Source of the DNA: Candidatus Aminicenantota bacterium
GTDB taxonomy: Bacteria; Acidobacteriota; Aminicenantia; Aminicenantales; Aminicenantaceae
Assembly (NCBI GenBank): GCA_020348385.1
Contig: CP070750.1
Span: forward strand, 2,178,507-2,241,892
Direction of reading: 5' to 3'
DNA length: 63,386 bases
The stretch's first letter is position 1. Every line of letters starts with the position of its first letter. Under the pieces are notes generated by a model, which was given only the letters and a program-made list of their open reading frames with translations, was not told the DNA's origin and made no database searches. Of the stretch, positions 25,766-32,941 are shown piece after piece. Both the position numbers and the translations under genes were made by a program.

Positions 25766-27838
25766 TTATTCCCTGACTTCGAAAAGAGTCCTTTCCCTAA
25801 ATTCTTGCTGCTTTCCATCATTCCATGTGGCAATCGGGCGCAAATAACCGACTATCCTTGAATACACCTCTGTGGGTTTGTCGCACTCGGGACACTCCGT
25901 GACTTTCCCCTTGATAAATTGATGATCCGCACACACACTGAACGTGGGCGTGATGCTGAAATAAGGAAGCCCTGTTTCAGAAATTTTCTTGACTAACTTC
26001 TTGCATGTTTCGGCATCAATAGATTCGGGAAGAAAAGCATGGAAAATGGTGCCTCCGGTATAAAGGGGTTGGATATCTTTCTGGTGTTCGATGGCTTCAA
26101 AAACATCCTGCGTGGCATCGACATTGAGCTGGGTAGAATTGGTGAGGTAAGGAAATTTTTCTGTCCCTGAAGTTATGATGCTGTTATATTTCTGTCGATC
26201 CAATCTAGCAAACCGGTAGGATGTCGACTCAGCTGGCGTGGCCTCCAGGTTGTAAAGATTTCCTGTCTCTTCCTGGAAGTCCTGCATGGTTTCTCTCATA
26301 AACTTCAGCACTTCTATGGCAAACTTTTTTCCCTCCTCGGTATCGATCCCTTTACCGAGAAAGTTCAAGCAGCTCTCATTCATACCGCAAATGCCGATAG
26401 TCGAGAAGTGGTTATCGAAGTGACCAAGATAGACTAAGGTGTATGGCATCAACCCCTTCTCCAGCATATTGTTCACCACTTCCCTTTTGGTCTCGAGGGA
26501 TTCTTTGGCCAGCAACATCAGACTTTTCAGTTTGTTGAAATAATCCTCCCTTGAATCGGACTCGTAGCCAATCCTATTAAGGTTGATGGTCGCCACCCCT
26601 ATCGACCCTGTAGAATCTCCTGGTCCCCAGATGTTCCCAGGCCTGTTAAGAAGTTCTCTTTGGTCAAGGTTCAACCGGCAGCACATCGCCCGAATGTCGC
26701 CAGGATCGAGGTTCGTGCCGATGTAGTTTTGGAAATAGGGGATCCCGTACTTGGCTGTGACATCGAACAACAGCTTTGCATTCGGGGAGCCCCAATCAAA
26801 ATCCTTTGTGAGGTTATAAGTAGGGATCGGGAAAGTAAAGACACGACCGTGCATGTCGCCACCCACCATCAGCTCGAGAAATGCCCGGTTGATCATGTCC
26901 ATTTCCTTCTGGCATTCCCCATAGGCAAAGTCTTGCTCCTCTCCACCGATGACGGCAGGTTTATCCTTCAGGTCAACGGGAACCGTCCAGTCAAAAGTCA
27001 GGTTGGAAAAGGGCGTTTGCCACCCCCACCGGGAGGGAACGTTGAGCCCAAAGATCAGCTTCTGGAGATCCTGTTTGACACTGTGATAATCCAGGCCATC
27101 CGATTTGACAAAAGGAGCCAAGTAGGTATCGACACTGGAAAATGCCTGGGCCCCTGCGAATTCCCCTTGCATGGTCCCGATGAAATTGACCATATGGAGG
27201 GTGGCTGTCTCGAGATGTTTGGCAGGGAAGGAATGAACTTGGTTAGGAACATGCCCAAAACCTTTCTTCAAAAGATTCTCGAGAGACCAACCTGCGCAGT
27301 AGCCGACCAGCGGATAGGAAAGATCGTGGATGTGCACCTCCCCTTCCAAATGGGCCTTTTTTACCCGACCCGAATAAAGATGATTGAGAGCGAAATTTGC
27401 TAGAACCTCCCCAGAGACTCTCGCATTTAATCCTGAAAAACTCATCACGCCCTCGTTGCTGTTCTCTCTGATTTTCCAATCCACATCGGCGATGTAATCC
27501 TTGATAAGTCTCTCCAAGTTGATCCCTGTTTTTTTGGCTTCCCGGATATCCTTGTGTCTATCCCGATACAAAATATAGGACTTGGCGATCTCATGATGCC
27601 CCTGCTTCATCAATACCATCTCGACAATATCCTGAATCTGCTCCACAGATGGGATGGTGTAGCCACCAAACTTGTCCTCCATCATGAAGGTAACGATATC
27701 AGAAACACTCTTAGCCGCCTGTTCGTCGACTATTCCATGTGATTCCATAGCCTTGTAGACAGCCTTGGTTATTTTATCCTGAACAAAATCCACCACCGTA
27801 CCATCTCTTTTTTTGATCCTTGAAATAACTTGCCTCAT
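25766..27838 (-). CDS. nrdD: Anaerobic ribonucleoside-triphosphate reductase (class III)
   Basis: 690 residues. An ATP-cone allosteric domain (about 1-95) precedes the catalytic barrel. The C-terminal zinc site reads CADH...CPEC (CxxH in place of the usual CxxC first half) and is followed by the glycyl radical loop RIVGYLRP with Gly664. It reduces NTPs to dNTPs without oxygen. AAGGAG precedes the ATG. Upstream lie a sigma-70 promoter and two NrdR-like boxes. It heads a unit of nrdD, redoxin, nrdG, dut, trmJ and osmC. Presence of this enzyme indicates at least facultative anaerobic growth. Confidence 0.96.
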   Translation of the reverse strand: MRQVISRIKKRDGTVVDFVQDKITKAVYKAMESHGIVDEQAAKSVSDIVTFMMEDKFGGYTIPSVEQIQDIVEMVLMKQGHHEIAKSYILYRDRHKDIREAKKTGINLERLIKDYIADVDWKIRENSNEGVMSFSGLNARVSGEVLANFALNHLYSGRVKKAHLEGEVHIHDLSYPLVGYCAGWSLENLLKKGFGHVPNQVHSFPAKHLETATLHMVNFIGTMQGEFAGAQAFSSVDTYLAPFVKSDGLDYHSVKQDLQKLIFGLNVPSRWGWQTPFSNLTFDWTVPVDLKDKPAVIGGEEQDFAYGECQKEMDMINRAFLELMVGGDMHGRVFTFPIPTYNLTKDFDWGSPNAKLLFDVTAKYGIPYFQNYIGTNLDPGDIRAMCCRLNLDQRELLNRPGNIWGPGDSTGSIGVATINLNRIGYESDSREDYFNKLKSLMLLAKESLETKREVVNNMLEKGLMPYTLVYLGHFDNHFSTIGICGMNESCLNFLGKGIDTEEGKKFAIEVLKFMRETMQDFQEETGNLYNLEATPAESTSYRFARLDRQKYNSIITSGTEKFPYLTNSTQLNVDATQDVFEAIEHQKDIQPLYTGGTIFHAFLPESIDAETCKKLVKKISETGLPYFSITPTFSVCADHQFIKGKVTECPECDKPTEVYSRIVGYLRPIATWNDGKQQEFRERTLFEVRE

Positions 27839-27966
27839 GCGAATTCTCCTTTTCCTAAACCAGAGCTTGATCTTTTATCGCAGTTTTTTTGGAAACGATG
27901 GGTTGATACTTCCTTTAATTTTTCGTGTCTGCGAACGCGAAGAAAAGCAATACATAATCGGAAAAA

Positions 27967-28014
27967 CACCCATATGTTGTGTCACCCACTAATGATTAGC
28001 ACTAAATATTGTAT
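27967..28014. promoter_or_regulatory. Two NrdR-like operator boxes upstream of nrdD
   Basis: Box 2 (27999-28014, GCACTAAATATTGTAT) is a close match to the NrdR consensus. Box 1 (27967-27982, CACCCATATGTTGTGT) is weaker. Their starts are 32 bases apart, three helical turns, the usual NrdR box spacing. They lie just downstream of the nrdD -10 box, where a dATP-responsive repressor would block transcription. Confidence 0.65.
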
Positions 28015-28027
28015 AAACAATAAAGAA

Positions 28028-28056
28028 TTTATATGGCAACTGCAAGAGCTTGTCAA
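28028..28056 (-). promoter_or_regulatory. Sigma-70 promoter of the nrdD operon
   Basis: TTGACA (28051-28056) and TATAAA (28028-28033) on the minus strand with a 17-base spacer, a near-consensus promoter. The predicted start is near 28020, immediately before the NrdR-like boxes, giving a leader of about 180 bases. Confidence 0.7.
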
Positions 28057-28158
28057 GTCTTTTTTTAAAATTTTTTCATTTTTTGGCGAAACGGGAGGAT
28101 GTGAAGCCTGCGTGTGTGATAAAATGGTTCTTTTCACATAACTTTTTTGAGAGGAAAA

Positions 28159-28551
28159 ATGAAAATTCTCACCATTCCAACACACAACAAAGAAGATCTT
28201 ATCGATATTACGGACCAAATCGAAGAAGCGGTTAACTCATCGGGGATAGAAACTGGAATCTGTTGCGTGTATGTCCCTCACACTACCGCCGGAGTGACCA
28301 TCAATGAAAACGCCGATCCATCGGTAAAGGATGATATCTTGATGGCTTTGCGAAAAATCGTGCCCGATTCCTTATCCTATACCCATGCCGAAGGGAACTC
28401 CCCGGCCCATGTCAAGTCCACCCTGATTGGGCCTTCTATTTCTATCATCATCGAAAACGGGAACCTTGCGCTGGGAACCTGGCAGGGCATAATCTTCTGT
28501 GAATTTGACGGGCCGAGAAGACGGAAGATATTCATTCACACACAGCCCTGA
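28159..28551 (+). CDS. yjbQ: YjbQ/UPF0047 family protein (thiamine phosphate synthase-like)
   Basis: 130 residues from ATG 28159, chosen over a TTG at 28147 because GAGAGGAAAA lies directly upstream. Family motifs [14 protein letters not shown] and [12 protein letters not shown] carry conserved His and Glu residues; LGTWQGI and CEFDGPR close the fold. YjbQ proteins have weak thiamine phosphate synthase activity in vitro, and their real role is unsettled. It is divergent from nrdD. Confidence 0.92.
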   Translation: MKILTIPTHNKEDLIDITDQIEEAVNSSGIETGICCVYVPHTTAGVTINENADPSVKDDILMALRKIVPDSLSYTHAEGNSPAHVKSTLIGPSISIIIENGNLALGTWQGIIFCEFDGPRRRKIFIHTQP

Positions 28552-28552
28552 A

Positions 28553-29158
28553 TCAGAGAGTCACATTCAATTGTTTCAGTCTGACTTCAAGGTCGGTTTG
28601 AGGCCCATATAGAATGGCATTCATTCCTATTCTTCGCGCCTCTTCGATATTCTCCGTCAAATCGTCCAGGAACACACATTCTTCAGCTGAGACTCGGGCT
28701 TTCTTGAGTGCTTCTCTGTAGATCTCTCGATGAGGTTTCATGTATCCCACTTCGTAAGAAAGGACATAGCCATCAAACAAGAAAATCTCTGGGAATTCCT
28801 TTTTGATGAATCCGAAGCGTTCCACATCTGTATTCGAGAGGAGAATCAGTCTGTTGTTGGTTTTAAGCCTTCTCAAAAGATCCAATACCGGAGGATTAAC
28901 GGAAAAAACATCGTTATAAATATGAAAAAAAGTCTCCTGCCCGATTTTTGCTTCCAGCTTCAGCATGACTTCTCTGTAAAAATCCGTTGCTTCGATCTTC
29001 CCTGTATCAAAAGATAGGATCAATTCCTTGTGCCGATGGACACGTTCGGCAATATCATCGGCTGAAAACGGACAATAATCAGCCATTTTCCGGAAAAAAA
29101 TAAAATTATCAAAGAATAAAATGACTTTGCCAAGGTCAGAGATCACACATTGTATCAT
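28553..29158 (-). CDS. HAD-superfamily hydrolase (YihX-like)
   Basis: 201 residues. Motif I is SDLGKV (nucleophile Asp8, with Gly in place of the second Asp, as in the YihX-type DLGNV subgroup), motif II LLSNT, motif III MKPHREIY and motif IV VFLDDLTEN. These proteins dephosphorylate small phosphosugars or nucleotides. It is convergent with yjbQ, with one base between stops, and has no operon partner. Confidence 0.88.
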   Translation of the reverse strand: MIQCVISDLGKVILFFDNFIFFRKMADYCPFSADDIAERVHRHKELILSFDTGKIEATDFYREVMLKLEAKIGQETFFHIYNDVFSVNPPVLDLLRRLKTNNRLILLSNTDVERFGFIKKEFPEIFLFDGYVLSYEVGYMKPHREIYREALKKARVSAEECVFLDDLTENIEEARRIGMNAILYGPQTDLEVRLKQLNVTL

Positions 29159-29324
29159 CGGATAAATTCTCCTTCCTGACCTGAATAATTCATGAAATTG
29201 GACTCGTGAATAATCCAGGTTGATTAAACATTTTATACCAGAAAATCTCTGTTTCTCAACCTCCTAAATATTATCCCATTCCGCAACAATATAATAAATT
29301 TCTCCTCTTTTTATGGGAAAGACA

Positions 29325-29425
29325 TCAGGTATTTCCGCATCGCCATTGAGGATCTAGCCTTCATGAGTCGTTCAAGGATATCCGCAGAGGCAGGCTCCGC
29401 GTATGTATTGAGCCATGCTTTATTT
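29325..29425. repeat. Partial copy C of the structured interspersed element
   Basis: About 34 bases from 29339, including CTAGCCTTCATGAGTCGT, closely match the 5-prime part of copy A. A later block, ATGTATTGAG then CCATGCTTTA, matches the middle of copies A and B after a deletion. The conserved GCGCAGTTCCGCAGG block and the closing stem are absent, so this is a degraded or truncated copy. It lies in a 441-base gap between the HAD and amidase genes; 29160-29320 is AT-rich with nothing recognisable. Confidence 0.45.
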
Positions 29426-29433
29426 GTATGTTG

Positions 29434-29505
29434 CACCCCGTGATCAGTACATAACTTCCTTATGGAGGCATAAAGCTATGGCCTTAGCTACGCCGGAGCG
29501 GGGTG
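29434..29505. repeat. Unassigned folded region upstream of the amidase promoter
   Basis: CACCCCG (29434-29440) pairs with CGGGGTG (29499-29505). Inside it are CATAA/TTATG around 29450-29465 and AGCTA/TAGCT around 29475-29490. The three nested or serial stems suggest a structured segment. It follows partial copy C and lies upstream of the amidase promoter, so it would not be in the amidase mRNA. Confidence 0.3.
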
Positions 29506-29520
29506 GGCATGGTTCGTTTT

Positions 29521-29549
29521 TTGACTTCGACATTTTCCTATGATATAAG
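29521..29549 (+). promoter_or_regulatory. Sigma-70 promoter of the amidase gene
   Basis: TTGACT (29521-29526), 17-base spacer, then TATAAG (29544-29549) with TGA just before it, giving an extended -10. The expected start is about 45 bases upstream of the ATG at 29600. Confidence 0.65.
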
Positions 29550-29599
29550 CGGTGATAAAATTAACGTAAATGGCGTTAAAACCTCAGGAGGACAGTACC

Positions 29600-31300
29600 A
29601 TGGGAAGCTATCTCGCAAAAAACAACGGCACCGCCAGGGCTTGGGTATTCATTCTTACTTCTGCAGTTGCATTCTTGATTTTTGGCGGAGCTTTTGCCCT
29701 GTACTATTTCAAAGGCGTCAAAAAAGTAACAACCAAAGACATCGAGTCGGCAGAAAAGATCATAGGCCTTCGATTCAGTGGAAAAGAGAGAAACCTGATG
29801 CTCAGGAACTTGAGAAGAAATATTCGCAGCTACGAACAGATGCGAGAGATTGCGCTGGAAAATCATGTTCCGCCTTCCATCCAATTCAATCCTCTTTTGC
29901 CTGACATGATCATCAACAAAGAATCGACGCCCATTTCTTTCTCCGCAGATCCAGAGATCCAAATCCCTGAGAACCTAGAAGATCTCGCTTTTTATCCTGT
30001 AACCGCCTTGGCACAGCTCATTCAGTCGCGTAAGATTACACCGGTCGAGCTTACAAATCTGTATCTCGATCGGCTTAAAAAATATGGCCCCCAATTGGAA
30101 TGTGTCATCACTCTGACTGAAGAGCTGGCTCTCAAACAAGCGAAAAAGGCCGATGAAGAAATCGGCGCGGGCCGATATAGAGGCCCCCTTCATGGGATTC
30201 CATGGGGAGCCAAAGACCTCCTCGCGACAAAAGGGATCCGGACCACATGGGGAGCAATGCCTTACAAGGACCAGACCATCGATAGAGATGCCACCGTGGT
30301 GAAACGTTTGGAAGAAGCAGGTGCTGTGCTGGTCGCCAAGCTCACCATGGGTGCATTGGCTTCGGGAGATGTCTGGTACGGGGGCAAGACAAAAAATCCT
30401 TGGAATCTGGAGCAAGGGTCGAGCGGATCATCCGCGGGATCGGCAGCGGCCACATCTGGCGGCCTGGTTGCCTTCGCCATCGGGACGGAGACTTTGGGTT
30501 CGATCGTATCCCCTTGTACTCGTTGCGGAGTGACAGGCCTGAGGCCGTCCTACGGACGCGTTAGCCGATATGGAGCCATGGCTTTAAGTTGGAGCATGGA
30601 TAAGATCGGACCCATATGCCGCACTGTCGAAGACTGTGCATTGGTCTTCCATGCCATCTATGGACCCGATGGAAAGGACCTTACGGTAGTCAATGCCTCT
30701 TTTGGGTGGGATCCTTCTTCCGACCTCCACCAAATCCGTGTGGGCTATTTGAAAAAAGCCTTTGATCAGAAATCGGAGACCAAAGAAAATGACCAAGCGA
30801 CGCTGGAAGCCATGCGTTCTCTGGGAATCGAGCTCATCCCGTTTGAACTCCCAGAATTTCCAGCAAGGGCAATATCCTTCATCCTTAGCACAGAGGCGGC
30901 AGCAGCCTTCGATGAAATGACAAGAAGCGGGAAGGATGATCTTTTGGTCAGACAGGGACGAGGGACTTGGCCAAACACCTTTCGGCAAGCAAGGTTCATT
31001 CCCGCGGTTGAGTATATCCAAGCAAATCGTCTTCGTACCCTCTTGATGCAAAAAATGGCTACACAGATGAACGATATCGATGTGTTCGTAACCCCTTCTT
31101 ATGGCGGAGACAGTCTTCAAATTACGAATCTAACCGGTCATCCAGCGGTAGTGGTCCCCAACGGTTTCGATGATAAGGGAAACCCGACGAGCATATCTTT
31201 TATTGGAAATCTTTTCGAAGAGGAAAAGGCTCTACGTGTGGCTAAGGCCTATCAAGACGCCACAGGCTTCCATCTCCAACACCCCAGCCTGAATTATTGA
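29600..31300 (+). CDS. Membrane-anchored amidase (amidase signature family)
   Basis: About 566 residues from ATG 29600, chosen for AGGAGG eight bases upstream. One N-terminal helix (about 14-35) anchors it, with the catalytic domain outside. The Ser-cisSer-Lys triad is visible: Lys about 205 in GIPWGAKDLLA, cis-Ser about 277 in GSSGSSAGSAA and nucleophile Ser about 301 in ETLGSIVSP (LGS in place of the usual GGS). Related to Asp/Glu-tRNA amidotransferase subunit A, but export and lack of gatB/C argue for an independent amidase, perhaps on peptides. It stands alone with its own promoter. Confidence 0.92.
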   Translation: MGSYLAKNNGTARAWVFILTSAVAFLIFGGAFALYYFKGVKKVTTKDIESAEKIIGLRFSGKERNLMLRNLRRNIRSYEQMREIALENHVPPSIQFNPLLPDMIINKESTPISFSADPEIQIPENLEDLAFYPVTALAQLIQSRKITPVELTNLYLDRLKKYGPQLECVITLTEELALKQAKKADEEIGAGRYRGPLHGIPWGAKDLLATKGIRTTWGAMPYKDQTIDRDATVVKRLEEAGAVLVAKLTMGALASGDVWYGGKTKNPWNLEQGSSGSSAGSAAATSGGLVAFAIGTETLGSIVSPCTRCGVTGLRPSYGRVSRYGAMALSWSMDKIGPICRTVEDCALVFHAIYGPDGKDLTVVNASFGWDPSSDLHQIRVGYLKKAFDQKSETKENDQATLEAMRSLGIELIPFELPEFPARAISFILSTEAAAAFDEMTRSGKDDLLVRQGRGTWPNTFRQARFIPAVEYIQANRLRTLLMQKMATQMNDIDVFVTPSYGGDSLQITNLTGHPAVVVPNGFDDKGNPTSISFIGNLFEEEKALRVAKAYQDATGFHLQHPSLNY

Positions 31301-31461
31301 CAAACCAATTTTGCCAGGTGAAGTTGGCTCAGTAGCCTACAACAGCTTCACGCATCACATCCACTACCCTTCTTACAGGTTACATCATAAAAAGATGACA
31401 AAAAAAAGAATTATCTATTTAGAGCAAATATATGAGGGTATCAGCTGTCTCTATGAATGAT

Positions 31462-31887
31462 TCATGAGCCGTCTTTTTTTGTGGCAGTAGCTGGCGCGGA
31501 TATCCCCAAGGATTCTACAGACAATGTTCCTTCCAACTTTTCCTCGGCCAGCTCAAGATCCGCTTTCACCAAATTTTCATATCCATCTGGAGGGGTGGGT
31601 ATATTCGTCTCAAAACGCAGATGCGATCCATCGAATTCTATGTTTTCAAGGGGAACTTCTGAAAAAAATCCGGAAGATTCACTGATGGCTCCCTTGAATC
31701 CCGAGTCGGTCTTTTCGATGAAAAAAGAAAGGTAAAAGTACTCGCCTCCTGCATCCACTTCCATCTCCCAATCGCCAAGAATCTTTCCAACTTCAGCTGT
31801 GTCCTGGCAGTGCAGATGAAGCGTTGCACAAAATCCAGCCCAAATGATGACAATGGCCAAGATAAATAAACAACTTCTTTTTATCAT
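31462..31887 (-). CDS. Small exported protein of unknown function
   Basis: 141 residues with a signal peptide (1-28). The rest is beta-rich, beginning GDWEMEVDAGGEYFYLSF, which resembles the lipocalin-like or small beta-barrel exported proteins that often follow a W-x-x-x-V-D-G-G pattern; similar sequences are common as uncharacterised proteins. No catalytic motif is seen. It lies downstream of a lipoprotein gene with a terminator between them, so it needs its own promoter. Confidence 0.6.
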   Translation of the reverse strand: MIKRSCLFILAIVIIWAGFCATLHLHCQDTAEVGKILGDWEMEVDAGGEYFYLSFFIEKTDSGFKGAISESSGFFSEVPLENIEFDGSHLRFETNIPTPPDGYENLVKADLELAEEKLEGTLSVESLGISAPATATKKDGS

Positions 31888-31951
31888 GCCATTTATCTCC
31901 TTTCCTCCCAGAGATTTTTCCTAACCTTAATTTCTGTTTAGGAATGAAAAA

Positions 31952-31983
31952 GAGCCAAGACAATCACGGGACTCCCTTGGCTC
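31952..31983 (-). terminator. Rho-independent terminator after the lipoprotein gene
   Basis: GAGCCAAG (31952-31959) and CTTGGCTC (31976-31983) form an eight-pair stem. On the minus strand it is followed by five T residues, directly downstream of the gene at 32027-32776. Confidence 0.75.
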
Positions 31984-32026
31984 AAAGATGATATATGATT
32001 ATGCCTTTAATCAGGCAACTGCTTTA

Positions 32027-32776
32027 CTAGAAAAGACCGGCAAAAACCACATCCGCGTGGAACATTTCTCTTGTTCTGCGTCTTTGGCTCCAATCCACCG
32101 TTTCTTTCACCTTAAAATAAAACCAGAACTTATCGAAATACCCCAATTTTTCCAAGTAGAATTGGGAAAAGTCTGTATAGCTGTCTACTAAAATTTTACC
32201 AATCTCCTGGCCCTCGTCATCAAAAACGGCGATTTTATCACCCGTATCGTTCATTTCCAAACTTCCATAGACTTTGGCTTTTTCATTCTCTTCCCAAACA
32301 TCTTTTTTGTCATAAGAAAGATCAGCGAGTGCGACAAATTCTTCCCTGGCACTGAGGTCCAGATAATCTTCAAAAACAGGATCCTCGGTACGTGTGAAGA
32401 CATTGGTCCAATCACCGCTTTCTCCTAATACCTCAAGGGTATTGGCCACCAGAATGGACGGCGTATCCGGAGAGATATCTCCTTCTCCTCGAACATTGTT
32501 GCCGATTAAATCTTCCAAGGTGCCAGACTCCAAATTTCCTTGAATCACGATATCAAAACCACTTGTTTCAGGAAGAAACATATACTTGCCCACAACGGTT
32601 TTAACGGATCCTTCAAAGGGCATGATCCCTTCCACAACACCCGGGGTTTCTTCTTCTGTTTCCCCTTCTCCAGCTTTTTTACAGGTTACAGATCCAAAAG
32701 CTACCAAAAGGAATGAAAGCAGTATCACTCCTATAAACCGGGACACCTTATCCGTTTTGTTCGTTTGAATAGCCAT
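32027..32776 (-). CDS. Lipoprotein of unknown function
   Basis: 249 residues. The N-terminal signal ends in a plausible lipobox (SVTC followed by KK), then a Glu-rich linker (about 34-48). The body has two similar beta-rich halves, around VVGKYMFLPETSGFDIVIQG and KVYGSLEMNDTGDKIAVFDD, which could be a duplicated small barrel. I do not recognise the family. GGAGG precedes the ATG by eight bases, a sigma-70 promoter lies upstream, and a terminator follows, so this is a single-gene unit. The leader can form a CCAGGA/TCCTGG hairpin. Confidence 0.65.
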   Translation of the reverse strand: MAIQTNKTDKVSRFIGVILLSFLLVAFGSVTCKKAGEGETEEETPGVVEGIMPFEGSVKTVVGKYMFLPETSGFDIVIQGNLESGTLEDLIGNNVRGEGDISPDTPSILVANTLEVLGESGDWTNVFTRTEDPVFEDYLDLSAREEFVALADLSYDKKDVWEENEKAKVYGSLEMNDTGDKIAVFDDEGQEIGKILVDSYTDFSQFYLEKLGYFDKFWFYFKVKETVDWSQRRRTREMFHADVVFAGLF

Positions 32777-32881
32777 AGCTTATACCTCCAATGCTTTTGC
32801 CCTTGGCTCCGGTGACGATTCCTGACCAGGGATCTGTTTTTCTTCACCCAGGAAATTTGGGCTCTCCTGGAACAAAAATAT

Positions 32882-32910
32882 TTTATACCACTGCCGATAA
32901 TAAAAGTAAA
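32882..32910 (-). promoter_or_regulatory. Sigma-70 promoter of the lipoprotein gene
   Basis: TTTACT (32905-32910), 17-base spacer and TATAAA (32882-32887) on the minus strand, about 105 bases upstream of the start at 32776. Confidence 0.55.
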
Positions 32911-32941
32911 GAGGAAAATAGCTAGGCGGCTTGTTGGAATC

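Noticed and set aside
26660..27403. A 247-codon plus-strand frame opposite nrdD
   Set aside because: It is antisense to the well-supported reductase, with no recognisable domain.
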